Below, in pieces: positions 15,729 through 25,692 of a stretch of DNA of 64,000 nucleotides. Both the position numbers and the translations under genes were made by a program. Source of the stretch: Aliivibrio sifiae (GTDB taxonomy: Bacteria; Pseudomonadota; Gammaproteobacteria; Enterobacterales; Vibrionaceae); the NCBI RefSeq assembly GCF_002954715.1, contig NZ_MSCP01000001.1:1087453-1151452 (forward strand). The letters run 5' to 3'. Numbering within the stretch: the first letter of the stretch is position 1; each line of letters begins with the position of its first letter. The notes below the pieces were generated by a model that had not been told where the DNA came from, ran no database searches, and saw nothing but the letters and a program-made list of their open reading frames with translations.

Positions 15729-16616
15729 TTGCAAAAAGTATTTCAAAATAGAGTTCACACGGTTATGTATACACTTATTGCTCTTGTTGCATTTGCTGCG
15801 AATTCGGTGCTATGTAGGATCGCATTGAAAGGCGAAGCCATTGATGCATCAAGCTTTACAATAATTCGTCTTCTGTCTGGTATTTTTACGTTTTTTATTT
15901 TGTTGAATATTAAATCCCTCCACTCGCCAAAGCAAAAAACAGTTCAGGTTAAGCGTTGGAAGTCATCATTTCTGTTATTTATTTATGCCATTACGTTTTC
16001 ACTTGCTTATGTATCGTTAGATACGGGAACTGGTGCGCTCATTTTATTTGGTGCGGTTCAACTCACGATGATTTTTTGTAATATGATAAAAGGGAATCGA
16101 CTGCGTTTTTATGAATGGGTTGGTGTTAGTGTTTCTTTTACCGGTTTAGCTTATTTGGTGTATCCAACATTAACTACACCGAGTGTGTCAGGGTTTGTAT
16201 TAATGATGGCCTCTGGTATCGCTTGGGGGGGATATACTTTATTTGGTCGAGGGTCAGCGACCCCTCTCATTGATACAGCAAACAACTTTAAGTACACGAT
16301 GCCTTTAGTGCTTGTATTATTGTTTATTGCTTTTCCTACCATTGAACTGTCAAATTCAGGAATCATTCTTGCGGTGTTATCCGGATCTATTGCTTCTGCA
16401 CTGGGTTACACTGTGTGGTATATGGCTCTTAGAGGTTTATCGGCAACGGAAGCTGCCGTCGTACAATTATCAGTGCCAGTTATTGCAGCTATCGGTGGTG
16501 TTATATTTGTATCTGAACCGATTTCTGAAAGGTTGATTGTCGCTTGTATTCTTGTGTTAGGTGGGATATTAAGTGTTGTAGTAAGTGGCATGAAAGTTAA
16601 TAGTGATACTAGGTAA
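15729..16616 (+). CDS. EamA-family drug/metabolite transporter
   Basis: This inner-membrane protein has ten hydrophobic segments in two homologous halves, as in the DMT superfamily, with ALVAFAANSVLCRIAL as segment 1. The frame opens at 15666 (GTG), but the first 20 residues there are polar. I prefer the TTG at 15729, which has AAAGGGA upstream and is close to the first membrane segment. The last segment, LIVACILVLGGILSVV, is typical. It may be co-transcribed with the flippase, 120 bp upstream. The substrate is unknown. The start is the least certain part. Confidence 0.8.
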   Translation: MQKVFQNRVHTVMYTLIALVAFAANSVLCRIALKGEAIDASSFTIIRLLSGIFTFFILLNIKSLHSPKQKTVQVKRWKSSFLLFIYAITFSLAYVSLDTGTGALILFGAVQLTMIFCNMIKGNRLRFYEWVGVSVSFTGLAYLVYPTLTTPSVSGFVLMMASGIAWGGYTLFGRGSATPLIDTANNFKYTMPLVLVLLFIAFPTIELSNSGIILAVLSGSIASALGYTVWYMALRGLSATEAAVVQLSVPVIAAIGGVIFVSEPISERLIVACILVLGGILSVVVSGMKVNSDTR

Positions 16617-16672
16617 GCACTAGTTATGATGTGTCGTCATATTGGATTGATATAAATAGGTAGGAATAGAAG

Positions 16673-17068
16673 ATGTCAGGTATTACGGATTTAGATATGT
16701 TGTTAGCATCAATGTCTCCAAAGTTAATGGATGGAGAATATGTGTTCTGTACAATTAAGGGAAAATTGAGTGAATACGTCCAATATAATCCGTTAGCAAC
16801 ATACCAGGAAAGTGAAGGGTTAACACTAGTATTAACGTTAGAAGAAGCTCGTCGAGGAGATTTTGAATTCAACGGTGTTTATCGTTTGATCACACTAATG
16901 GTTCACTCTAGTTTGGATGCGGTGGGGTTAACTGCTGCTGTTGCAAGTAAATTAAAATCATACGACATTAGTGCAAATGTAATTGCTGCTTATTATCATG
17001 ACCATATCTTTATTCAAAAAGAGAAAGCAGAGCTAGCATTAGAGGCATTGAAAGAATTTAGCCTTTGA
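16673..17068 (+). CDS. ACT-domain protein, 131 aa
   Basis: The protein has two ACT-like halves. The N-terminal part has DGEYVFCTIKGKLSEYVQYN and LTLVLTLEEARRG. The C-terminal part, YRLITLMVHSSLDAVGLTAAVASKLKSYDISANVIAAYYHDHIFI, has the beta-alpha-beta order of ACT domains that bind amino acids. It lacks any catalytic domain, so it is probably a small regulatory or binding protein. The start has AGGAA at a good distance. A perfect bidirectional terminator follows. Confidence 0.85.
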   Translation: MSGITDLDMLLASMSPKLMDGEYVFCTIKGKLSEYVQYNPLATYQESEGLTLVLTLEEARRGDFEFNGVYRLITLMVHSSLDAVGLTAAVASKLKSYDISANVIAAYYHDHIFIQKEKAELALEALKEFSL

Positions 17069-17073
17069 TATTA

Positions 17074-17103
17074 AATAGTTGCGGCGACAATGCCGCAACT
17101 ATT
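17074..17103. terminator. Bidirectional terminator
   Basis: AATAGTTGCGGC and GCCGCAACTATT form a perfect 12-bp stem with a 6-nt loop between convergent genes. Confidence 0.85.
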
Positions 17104-17116
17104 AGATAGAACTGTT

Positions 17117-19588
17117 TTAATAGAATGTAGCGTAGACATCCACTAAATTATCAGGTTGAGAGGCTGTTACTGAGAAATAAACGTAACCTGCTTTCTCAAC
17201 GTTCATTTCAATGAATTTGTTACTTGCTTTACCTGTAGAGGAGACTTCATTTTGGATCTCTGTTGGCCAATAACCTTTAGCTGCATAGAGATTAATATCA
17301 CCTTTATTTACATTTGCTGCTGATTTTTTCTTATCAACCCAAATACGGACAGTTTGCTCATCCTTTGGAACATATAATGCTAAATAACGCTGTTTATTAA
17401 TTATGATGTCTGTTGCAAGATTATTATCTAGTAGGATCGGTTTTAAATTATCAGATGGCATTGAAGGAGTCGTGGACGTACTCTTAGTGTCTACATTAAC
17501 CGCCAAAGTCACTTCTTTAAACGCTTCTCGTGCTGCGACACTAAAATAATAGCGACCGACTTTAAGGGGTATACTGGTATTATGTGATGTAAATTGAATG
17601 TTTTCATCGCTACCATGTTGAAAGTTACTTGTTTCATAATCATAGTAATGAGCGACTTTATTGAAACTTGCATATAAATCGGCATCACCATCTCCATTGA
17701 TAGATACAGACACGACTGCTGCATCTGATGTGACATCAAAATAAAATAATTGCTCATTATAAATTTCTGACGATAGTGTAATGGTTGTATTTGCACTTAG
17801 TGCAGTCATCGTTTCTGAAGGTTGTGTTGGTTTTTGCTGCTCATTGGTTTCTTTGTTATCAGGTGTCGTTTCATCAATTACAGTGTCCAACCATAGATTG
17901 AATTCATTGTCGTATTGTTCTCCAATGTTTATTACTTTTCTTGCCCATTCTTTATAATCACCTTCGCGAGAGAGTGTTAATAAAATGTTGACATCTTCAG
18001 GGTGGTTATCGATAAGAAAACGAACGGCTAGATAGCCCCAACGATAGACTCGATCAGTATTATGATCATAGGTTGTCGCCAATACGTCAGATAAACGATA
18101 GGTTTTTTCTCGTCCAATTTGAATAGCTGCACTGTAACTGTTTTTATAAGACATGTACTCAGCGAAACCTTCTAACCACCAAATGATATAGCCTTCACGT
18201 AAATTCTCGTTAAAGCTACCATGTTGGTTAAAACGACCATCTAGATAATGTATGTATTCGTGTTCAAGGTTTAAGATAGAAAACCCTTTCTCATTATCTT
18301 GGCGATAAGCAATAAAACGAGCTTGATTATTTATATTGCTTGGTAAGCCTTCAAGATATTGCCCACCATTGTTTGTGGTATTCCCAAATAGGAAAGAAGA
18401 ATAAGTAACATAATCAGCATGACTATCAAATACAGCAACTTCGACACTATCGTTTAGATCATCGTTGACTGGACGATAACCACTATTAGTAACTAGGTGA
18501 AAATCAGCTTCTTTTGCATTTAATGTGTCACAACTCATTTGAGCTTGCTCTTGAGTCATATTTTGACCACGAATGATTGCAGGACCATCGCATTCATAGT
18601 TTAAGGTAATAATACGTTGTTCTAATTCGCTTTTTGCATTTTCAAGACCAAATTCTGCTGCTCTATCTGGGGCGAAATAGTTTATCATTTCTGCTATACC
18701 AACCCACATTTTATCGCTCTTACCCCCTAATGGATAACGATCTAATAAGTCTTTTAAAATGGTAAATACTTGCTGACGAGTACTGGTGTGTGGGCTTGCA
18801 AGTAAACGTCCCATTTCACGGCCAGCATTAGTGACTAAGAACCCTGAACCAGTTTTTAAGGCCCATTCTTTATTTAAGATAAACTGATGTAATTGTGTAA
18901 GATATTCAGGGTGGGCTTGTAGATTATCGTAATATGTTTGTATGCCAGAGTGCCCACTCATTGCCTGAAACAATACATTTAAGTTTTTCTGATTTTCCCA
19001 ACTCTCTGCGTTTTCAACTGTAAGAGAATCTAATAAGTGTACAAGAGAACCCATGATTGAAGGTAATTTACGAATACTGTCAATCATATAGATCATACTG
19101 TGCATCGCGCTTGCTTGCTTCTGTCCTTTTGCCATCGCTTGTGGATGAGCAATAAAAGATTGAATACTTGCAGCCAATTGCATATCAAGTTGTTCAGAAT
19201 AATCGTTTAGCTCTGCTTTAAAACCATAACGAACAAAATAGGCCGCTCGAATATATTCTGATAGGTTTTCAATGCGTTTTGCTTGTGTTTCCTCACCTGT
19301 ATATTCAGTAATGCGTTGATTAAGTCGGCTGACTACTTTTTGTAATTGCGGTTCGCTATATAAGGATTCAAACATTGAACGGGGCGCATTAAACCAAGTT
19401 CTCTGACAATCGTTATTTGCAACTTCTATTTGATTGAGAAATTGGCTTGATTCTGAGATGTTCTGTATTGAACATGATTGAGATACACTTGAGTCACTAG
19501 CAAGTGTAGATGTTGAAATTAAGCTTCCTGAAATAGCAAGTGCAAGAGGAGCGATGCGGTACCAACTGCTGATGTAATTATTAATCAT
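17117..19588 (-). CDS. Secreted M9 collagenase
   Basis: This zinc metalloprotease of about 823 aa breaks triple-helical collagen. The ATG at 19588 gives a signal peptide (WYRIAPLALAISGSLISTST). The N-terminal collagenase module of about 300 residues precedes the peptidase unit, with the zinc motif LEHEYIHYLDGRF and the third ligand Glu in LEGFAEYMSY. A Thr/Gln-rich linker near residue 600 leads to two PPC domains (one beginning near TITLSSEIYNEQLFYFDV, one near DIIINKQRYLALYV). No PKD domain was seen. A longer frame to 19648 has a poor N-terminus. The enzyme is presumably secreted by type II secretion. Confidence 0.92.
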   Translation of the reverse strand: MINNYISSWYRIAPLALAISGSLISTSTLASDSSVSQSCSIQNISESSQFLNQIEVANNDCQRTWFNAPRSMFESLYSEPQLQKVVSRLNQRITEYTGEETQAKRIENLSEYIRAAYFVRYGFKAELNDYSEQLDMQLAASIQSFIAHPQAMAKGQKQASAMHSMIYMIDSIRKLPSIMGSLVHLLDSLTVENAESWENQKNLNVLFQAMSGHSGIQTYYDNLQAHPEYLTQLHQFILNKEWALKTGSGFLVTNAGREMGRLLASPHTSTRQQVFTILKDLLDRYPLGGKSDKMWVGIAEMINYFAPDRAAEFGLENAKSELEQRIITLNYECDGPAIIRGQNMTQEQAQMSCDTLNAKEADFHLVTNSGYRPVNDDLNDSVEVAVFDSHADYVTYSSFLFGNTTNNGGQYLEGLPSNINNQARFIAYRQDNEKGFSILNLEHEYIHYLDGRFNQHGSFNENLREGYIIWWLEGFAEYMSYKNSYSAAIQIGREKTYRLSDVLATTYDHNTDRVYRWGYLAVRFLIDNHPEDVNILLTLSREGDYKEWARKVINIGEQYDNEFNLWLDTVIDETTPDNKETNEQQKPTQPSETMTALSANTTITLSSEIYNEQLFYFDVTSDAAVVSVSINGDGDADLYASFNKVAHYYDYETSNFQHGSDENIQFTSHNTSIPLKVGRYYFSVAAREAFKEVTLAVNVDTKSTSTTPSMPSDNLKPILLDNNLATDIIINKQRYLALYVPKDEQTVRIWVDKKKSAANVNKGDINLYAAKGYWPTEIQNEVSSTGKASNKFIEMNVEKAGYVYFSVTASQPDNLVDVYATFY

Positions 19589-19927
19589 AGTATCTCTAGT
19601 TATTGTATATATTTTCTGGAGATGCGGTTTTATCAATAATACATTCACTATACCAATGAGTTTCTTATTATTAAGAACTCAGTTCAAGAATCATATATAT
19701 AGTAATTACACCTATTGCTTTAGATTAAATAACTGTTTTTTCTTGTTGAATTAGGGTTAATTTGATGTCTGAAAAACATAAATATCAAAATTAAATAAAT
19801 ATAAGCGTGAAAGGTGATAATAAATAATGATCAAAAAGTTAACTCTATATTAAGGGAGGGGTTGAACACTGCTAGATTGAGTTTTATTTATATTATCATT
19901 GCAATTATCGGTATAAGAGGTTGAACC
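19589..19927. other. Divergent intergenic region, collagenase and GNAT promoters
   Basis: No gene was seen. At 19628-19639, TTTTATCAATAA is half of a LuxR/LitR-type quorum-sensing site without its partner half. At 19658-19680 a GAGTT/AACTC hairpin with one bulge lies upstream of the collagenase start. The right part is plain AT-rich sequence. Confidence 0.35.
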
Positions 19928-20413
19928 ATGTTAAAAATAAGAGATTATGTTGAGGATGATGCTTATGCATTATGGGAAATATTCTTTAATACGGTTAGAA
20001 ATGTAAATATTAATGATTACTCTAAAGAACAAGTAATCGCATGGGCTCCTAGTGATTTTGACTTTACTGTTTGGAGAAATCGAATGGGAAAGTTGAGTCC
20101 TTTTATCGCAGAACTAGATGGTGTCATTGTTGGTTATACTGACTTACAAGATGACGGGTTAATTGATCATTTCTTCTGTCATTATCAATATCAAGGAGAG
20201 GGCGTCGGCAGAGCATTAATGAATCAGGTCTTTTCTATAGGTAAGCAGAAAGGGATACCGCGATATTATTCAGAAGTGAGTATTACGGCAAAACCTTTTT
20301 ATGAGCACTTTGGATTTACGATTATTAGACAACAAACGATTGATATTCGTGGGCAAAAGCTTGTAAATTATGTGATGGAAAAGACGATAGATAACGAATC
20401 GTCTGTAATTTAA
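19928..20413 (+). CDS. GNAT acetyltransferase
   Basis: This 161-aa single-domain GNAT has YQGEGVGRALMNQVFSIGKQ as the acetyl-CoA loop and helix, and YYSEVSITAKPFYEHFGFTI as the last helix and strand. The length fits the ElaA/PhnO-like group. The target is unknown. The ATG is preceded by AGAGGTTGA. The lipoprotein gene starts 12 bp after its stop, so the two may be co-transcribed. Confidence 0.85.
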   Translation: MLKIRDYVEDDAYALWEIFFNTVRNVNINDYSKEQVIAWAPSDFDFTVWRNRMGKLSPFIAELDGVIVGYTDLQDDGLIDHFFCHYQYQGEGVGRALMNQVFSIGKQKGIPRYYSEVSITAKPFYEHFGFTIIRQQTIDIRGQKLVNYVMEKTIDNESSVI

Positions 20414-20424
20414 ATGAGTAAGAA

Positions 20425-20913
20425 ATGAAGAAGCAAAGTGTAGTCTTAATTTTGGCCACGTTACTCTCTGGTTGTAGTACGCAATTAGGTCCTTTAGATT
20501 CGCCAATCACTGTTTTTGATATAAAAGCACAGACATTTACTTATAACGGACTTAATGGAAAACAAACCACACTATGGGAAAAAGCACGACGTCACATCAT
20601 AGTAACGTATGGACAGAGTCAGCCTATATTAAGGGTTGAAAATAAAGCAAGTGGAACGCTACTGGGAAAAGGACTTGTTCGTTGGAAGTTGTCTTCAGCT
20701 TTAGAGAGCCGCTATTGCTATTCTGAATATGATATTCGATTTATGGCCAGAGATCATAAAGCACGTTTGCAACTGACATTATTGCCCGGAGTCCCTACAC
20801 AATCTGAGTGCGATGATTGGGGATTACCTTCTCAATATGGTTATGATCAGATTCTCGATAAGTTCGAATTGATATCTGATAATTTGGATTCTGTTTTACG
20901 TAGCGTTAAGTAG
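20425..20913 (+). CDS. Lipoprotein with DUF4468-like domain
   Basis: This 162-aa protein starts MKKQSVVLILATLLSGC, a lipoprotein signal with the lipobox LSGC. The mature part has LLGKGLVRWKL and YCYSEYDIRFMARDHKARLQLTLL, the strand-rich pattern of DUF4468, a TBP-like fold found in envelope proteins. It ends in a short helix. Its function is unknown. It follows the GNAT gene closely and precedes the GH3 gene by about 85 bp. Confidence 0.75.
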   Translation: MKKQSVVLILATLLSGCSTQLGPLDSPITVFDIKAQTFTYNGLNGKQTTLWEKARRHIIVTYGQSQPILRVENKASGTLLGKGLVRWKLSSALESRYCYSEYDIRFMARDHKARLQLTLLPGVPTQSECDDWGLPSQYGYDQILDKFELISDNLDSVLRSVK

Positions 20914-20998
20914 TATTTATTTTATCTTTACTGCTTTTTTGAGCCTCTTTCTTATCCTAGACTAAAAATAATGGATGGAATTAGAGAAGGGGTTCTCG

Positions 20999-23728
20999 AT
21001 GGTTATCAAAAATAGCACGACTCATACGAGTGTGATTGGCTTTTCTCTCATTTTTCTTACGACTCTTCCTGTCTCTTCAGATCAAAGTACTGTTCCTTTA
21101 TTCGATGACGGTTCGCTACCTTACTTTCAGGAGTGGCCGAAAATAAAAAGCGATATTCCAAAACGAGATTATATTGAAGAAAGGGTTGCGGATATCGTTG
21201 CTCAAATGACATTAGGTGAAAAGGTTGGGCAAATGATCATGCCTGAATATCGTCAAATTACACCTAAAGAAGCGAAACAATATAAAATTGGGTCAGTACT
21301 TAATGGCGGTGGTGGTTGGCCAAATGAAAATAAACATGCGTCGGCATTAGAATGGGCTTTGCAATCTGATAAATATTGGACCGCATTAGATCAAGCATAT
21401 GCCGGCAGAGGTTTTCGGATCCCATTTATGTGGGCAACAGATGCTGTGCATGGAAACAATAATGTTTATGGGGCGACATTATTCCCTCATAACATAGGAT
21501 TAGGAGCAGCAAATAACCCCGAGCTGCTTTTTGAGATTGGTCGAATTACAGCAAAAGAAGTTGCTGCTACAGGTCTTGATCTTACTTTTGCACCAACAGT
21601 TGCAACTCCCCGTGATTATCGATGGGGAAGAATCTACGAAGGCTATTCAGAAATTCCAACTATAACGTATCAATACGCCAGTTCTATCGTTAAAGGGTTG
21701 CAAGGTACTGAAAAAGAGCTTCGTTCTGAGCAGCGCGTACTATCTACGGTAAAGCATTGGATTGGTGATGGAGGCACGTTTAACGGTGTTGATCGTGGTG
21801 TAACTTTCTATAGTGAAGACGACTTACGAAACATTCATGCTATGGGGTATTACTCGGCTCTTGAAGCTGGTGCTCAAGTGGTTATGACATCATTTAACTC
21901 TTGGCAGAATTACGATCTGAAAGGTAAGTCGATAAACTCAAAAGATAGAAATAATAATCGTTTTGGTAAACTTCACGGCAGTCGTTATTTAATCACTGAG
22001 GTATTAAAAGAAAAAATAGGCTTCGATGGCATTGTTGTGACCGATTGGAATGGTCATGGTGAAGTAGAAGGTTGTACTAACCAAAGCTGTCCCAAAGCGG
22101 TGAATGCTGGTAATGATTTGTTTATGGTGACAGACAATAAAGATTGGAAAGCGTTTTACCAAAATGTCATCAAACAAGTTCAAGGTGGACAAATACCAAT
22201 GGTTCGCATTGACGATGCGGTGACTCGTATTTTACGCGTTAAGATGCGTGCGGGTTTATGGGAGAAACCAAAGCCATCTTATCGTATTCTTGCGGGAGAA
22301 CAGCAAGTTTTAGGAGCACTTGAACATAGAAAAGTAGCTCGGCAGGCAGTTAGAGAGTCTCTGGTTTTATTAAAAAATGAGAATAAAATACTGCCATTTA
22401 AACAAAAAAATCATAGCTATGTTGTGCTAGGAAGTGCCGCCAATGACATTCAAAAACAGAGTGGTGGTTGGACATTAACATGGCAAGGTAATGAAAATAA
22501 GTCTCAGGATTTTGTTCATGCGACGACGGTTTTAGAGGCGTTTAAACAGGTGGTTGGAGATAAACATGTATATACCGACCCTAACCAAGCGTCGATGGAT
22601 GCAATTGCTGTGGTGGTAATGGGAGAAGATCCATATGCTGAAATGTATGGAGATATTAAAGATCATCAAACATTGGCGTATTCAGAATTAAAACCCAGCT
22701 ACGCAAAAGATTTACAGTTAATTCAAGAGATGAAAAAGAAAGGGTTTAAGGTAGTCACAATCTTATTCTCTGGGCGTCCTTTGTATGTAAATCCTGAATT
22801 AGCACTTTCAGATGCCTTTGTCGCGGCATGGTTACCTGGTACTGAAGGTCGAGGGATTACTGACGTATTATTTGCCCAAAATGGAGCTGATTTTAGCGGT
22901 AAGCTTTCTTATTCTTGGCCAAACAATAAATGTATGACGACCATTAATGAGAACAGTCGAAATATCCCCAATTACCATGTGCCAGATTTTGAGCAAACAG
23001 GGGAAGAATTCATGCCCTTATTTCCTTACGGTTATGGCTTGAATTATGCCATTGAGCAGAACGCCGCATCTCAACCTACATTGTTTATGGATAAACGCCA
23101 ATGGGGGTGTGGAGAAACAAAAGCTAAAGATCGACCAACGACAAATCTTGAGATATTCAGTCGTGAAGCGACAACCACGTTTGTACCTAAAATGAGTGGA
23201 AAAGTGACAAAGTGGAAAGGGACGTTTATCTCTAGAGCTAAAAAGATGACAGTTGGCAGTGCGTCAATATTATCTCTTAATTATAAGCATCAACAAGATG
23301 CATTAAGAATTGATTTTGGTAAACAACTTCCTATGCAACTTTATATTCAAACGCCAGATAAAAAAGGGCTCGACATGCGTCATTATTTGACGGCAAACTC
23401 AACATTAGAGTTTGATATTGCAGTGAAAAGCGAGATCCCTAGTTCATTAAAATTGGCTGCTCATTGTGTTTACCCTTGTGGTGCTATCGCTCCTATACAA
23501 AAGGAACTAAAAGCCATTGTAGAAGTTTCTGAATCTGAGTGGGTAACCGTTAAAGTTCCTTTACAATGTTTTGCGGATAATGGCGTGAATTTTTCTAATA
23601 TCAATACCCCTTTTCTGTTGTACTCAGATGAGCCGTTTCAGTTTGATATTGGGGAAATTAGATACGTACCGAAAGAAAAAGGAATTACCGAGAATACAAT
23701 GAGTTGTGATATTTTTAAGCCGATTTAA
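20999..23728 (+). CDS. Glycoside hydrolase family 3 exo-glucosidase
   Basis: This exported glucanase of about 909 aa should release glucose from the ends of beta-glucans. The ATG at 20999 follows AAGGGG and gives a signal peptide (GFSLIFLTTLPVSS). The N-terminal GH3 barrel has WATDAVHGNN, STVKHWIGDGGTFNG and the nucleophile region FDGIVVTDWNGHG. The C-terminal alpha/beta domain has RESLVLLKNE and VATILFSGRP-type motifs. An extra beta domain of about 200 aa ends the protein, as in ExoP-type glucosidases. It is likely periplasmic or surface-associated. Confidence 0.9.
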   Translation: MVIKNSTTHTSVIGFSLIFLTTLPVSSDQSTVPLFDDGSLPYFQEWPKIKSDIPKRDYIEERVADIVAQMTLGEKVGQMIMPEYRQITPKEAKQYKIGSVLNGGGGWPNENKHASALEWALQSDKYWTALDQAYAGRGFRIPFMWATDAVHGNNNVYGATLFPHNIGLGAANNPELLFEIGRITAKEVAATGLDLTFAPTVATPRDYRWGRIYEGYSEIPTITYQYASSIVKGLQGTEKELRSEQRVLSTVKHWIGDGGTFNGVDRGVTFYSEDDLRNIHAMGYYSALEAGAQVVMTSFNSWQNYDLKGKSINSKDRNNNRFGKLHGSRYLITEVLKEKIGFDGIVVTDWNGHGEVEGCTNQSCPKAVNAGNDLFMVTDNKDWKAFYQNVIKQVQGGQIPMVRIDDAVTRILRVKMRAGLWEKPKPSYRILAGEQQVLGALEHRKVARQAVRESLVLLKNENKILPFKQKNHSYVVLGSAANDIQKQSGGWTLTWQGNENKSQDFVHATTVLEAFKQVVGDKHVYTDPNQASMDAIAVVVMGEDPYAEMYGDIKDHQTLAYSELKPSYAKDLQLIQEMKKKGFKVVTILFSGRPLYVNPELALSDAFVAAWLPGTEGRGITDVLFAQNGADFSGKLSYSWPNNKCMTTINENSRNIPNYHVPDFEQTGEEFMPLFPYGYGLNYAIEQNAASQPTLFMDKRQWGCGETKAKDRPTTNLEIFSREATTTFVPKMSGKVTKWKGTFISRAKKMTVGSASILSLNYKHQQDALRIDFGKQLPMQLYIQTPDKKGLDMRHYLTANSTLEFDIAVKSEIPSSLKLAAHCVYPCGAIAPIQKELKAIVEVSESEWVTVKVPLQCFADNGVNFSNINTPFLLYSDEPFQFDIGEIRYVPKEKGITENTMSCDIFKPI

Positions 23729-23886
23729 TATCAATTAATGCGTTGGTTAACAATGGTATTAATAATAATGATTACATTCTTTGATTTCAGTAGCTTAGGT
23801 GGTAGATTGACATCATCGTTAGGAATTAGCGTGTAAGTTAAATCAGAATGAAATTATTCAAGCTCAATAAGCACAAGGATTAAGTT

Positions 23887-24168
23887 ATGAATGTGGATAA
23901 AGCAAAAAAGCGTATAGCAAAACAAGTTAAAAAAGGATTCAAAGGATATCCTCAGCTTTCTCTATCCTATTTCGGTAAAACGTCTGAACTAGCAACAGAA
24001 GTTGTTGTAACTTTTACTTTAGAAGAAGGTGCAGAGCCTCAAGAGCAAAAATTTGTCAGTGAAAATAACGTGAGAGAAGATGAAACCATACAATCAGTTT
24101 TGGTTAAAATTATTGATCGTGCTGATGCAAATAGCGTTATGGAAGTTGAAGGGACTGCAATTATTTAA
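23887..24168 (+). CDS. Hypothetical protein, 93 aa
   Basis: This small soluble protein starts NVDKAKKRIAKQVKKGFKGY, a basic helix, then has a beta-rich acidic part (TEVVVTFTLEEGAE, VEGTAII). It has no signal or membrane segment. It looks conserved in style but I cannot name its family. The ATG follows AAGGATTAAGTT. A hairpin terminator lies between it and the convergent gene at 24242. Confidence 0.6.
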   Translation: MNVDKAKKRIAKQVKKGFKGYPQLSLSYFGKTSELATEVVVTFTLEEGAEPQEQKFVSENNVREDETIQSVLVKIIDRADANSVMEVEGTAII

Positions 24169-24186
24169 TTGATTTTTCTATTACAC

Positions 24187-24229
24187 AAAACCAATGACAC
24201 GATATAAATTATATAACGTCATTGGTTTC
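24187..24229. terminator. Long hairpin between convergent genes
   Basis: AAACCAATGAC at 24188-24198 and GTCATTGGTTT at 24218-24228 pair perfectly over 11 bp. The 19-nt inner part contains a shorter AT palindrome. T runs on the minus strand fit termination of the gene that starts at 25006. Confidence 0.7.
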
Positions 24230-24241
24230 ATGCTTCAAACG

Positions 24242-25006
24242 TTAGTTAGATAAGTCATTAAAGCCAATACACACAATCCCTTCTTTTTTGAGCCAAAGTG
24301 ATAATTCTGGTGATGTTAATAAATCTCTTTCTACAACTCTCATAGCCTTATAACTCGTTAACTTAGTAAGATCTGAATTGTCTTCTGTGCTTGGATGGCA
24401 CATGAGTTCTAAAACGCCATTAGAAAGCGTTTCTTTATAGCCTAACAGTAGTGTTTGTAATTGTTTAAGAGAAACGCCTTCATCAAAAAATTGAGCATCA
24501 AATGCATCTGGAGTTGGTACGATTAGTCCATCTTGGCCACTAATAATATTATCTATGCGGCGAACCGGAAGACCTGTTTCATTAGCAAATCGAATAAATG
24601 CTTTTTTTAGTGGTGGGTATACACCAGCGAAATGGTGGCTATCAATATGATTAATGTCAAAACCTGCCTTAATTGCTGCGTTGTACTGTGCTTTAAGTTC
24701 AATATAGACTTCTTCATCACTCACATTCTTTGTCATTAATATTTTTCTATCGAGAAAATAACCATGTTCATCAACTAAGCTTGATACGGTCAAAGGATTA
24801 GATAACGGTTGTCCTGCAGTGACAGTAAAATGTAATCCAACCTCAGGAACTAAACCTTCTTTATACAACAGTGCTGCGTGATCAACACCTTTTTGATTCA
24901 TCATTATGGTAGTGGATTTTACGATACATGACTTTAGGCATTCTACGATCCCGTTATTTACACTTTCTGATAACCCAAAGTCATCGGCGTTCATGATTAA
25001 TTTCAT
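24242..25006 (-). CDS. YdjC/ChbG-family carbohydrate deacetylase
   Basis: This 254-aa enzyme removes an acetyl group from a short N-acetylglucosamine sugar such as diacetylchitobiose, using a metal. It has LIMNADDFGLSESVNNGI at the start, with the catalytic Asp and metal Asp, then VGLHFTVTAGQPL and HIDSHHFAGVYPPL, with the metal-binding His residues. Length matches E. coli ChbG. No PTS or other chb genes lie beside it. The window also holds a CE4 chitin deacetylase at 36332. Specificity is inferred from the family only. Confidence 0.87.
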   Translation of the reverse strand: MKLIMNADDFGLSESVNNGIVECLKSCIVKSTTIMMNQKGVDHAALLYKEGLVPEVGLHFTVTAGQPLSNPLTVSSLVDEHGYFLDRKILMTKNVSDEEVYIELKAQYNAAIKAGFDINHIDSHHFAGVYPPLKKAFIRFANETGLPVRRIDNIISGQDGLIVPTPDAFDAQFFDEGVSLKQLQTLLLGYKETLSNGVLELMCHPSTEDNSDLTKLTSYKAMRVVERDLLTSPELSLWLKKEGIVCIGFNDLSN

Positions 25007-25169
25007 GGTAGTTACCTTAATATTGAATATGTTGAACTGCTAAATCTATTAATAAGCCATTTAATCACCACTGACAAGTGAGTATACTTGGGGAAGGGAT
25101 TGCTGGTTCTAATGCGTGATAGAGACCACGATTTGATTGGGTACATAAATTTTACGTGAAGGAGAAAAC

Positions 25170-25655
25170 GTGATTATTAGAGCCATTTTAGAGAAAGACA
25201 TTGATGCGATACTTGAGTTAAATGAGCAGTTTGTGCACGTATTAAGTCCAATGGATAAGAGTAAGTTAATTCGGCTCATTGAAATGTCGGCGATATCTGT
25301 TGTTATCGAGGAAGATAACCATATTGCAGGTTTTATGCTGGCTTTTACTCAAGGAGTAAAATATGAAAGTATTAACTATGAGTGGTTTAATGAGAATTAC
25401 GATTCATTTTTGTATATAGATAGAATTGTTGTTTCTGAGCATTTTCAAGGAAAAAGAGTCGCATCGAGACTTTATAAGCAGGCGTTGGATTTGGCAGCAG
25501 AGCGTTCGTTATCTTGTGTTGTTGCTGAAATTGATATTATGCCACCGAATGACCCTTCATTACTTTTCCATCAAAAAATGGGCTTTAAAGAAATTCAGTT
25601 ATTAACGCATAATGAGAACAAAGTAGTGTCTTTACAAGAATTAATAATAAGTTAA
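25170..25655 (+). CDS. GNAT acetyltransferase
   Basis: This 161-aa single-domain GNAT starts at GTG with GAAGGAG before it. The acetyl-CoA loop is EHFQGKRVASRLYKQALDLA near residue 95, and the end of the fold is NDPSLLFHQKMGFKEIQLL. Its acceptor is unknown. It is followed after 37 bp by the DUF1090 gene. Confidence 0.82.
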   Translation: MIIRAILEKDIDAILELNEQFVHVLSPMDKSKLIRLIEMSAISVVIEEDNHIAGFMLAFTQGVKYESINYEWFNENYDSFLYIDRIVVSEHFQGKRVASRLYKQALDLAAERSLSCVVAEIDIMPPNDPSLLFHQKMGFKEIQLLTHNENKVVSLQELIIS

Positions 25656-25692
25656 TTTTATAGTTACTGTCGTCAATTTTCGGAGAAATGTT

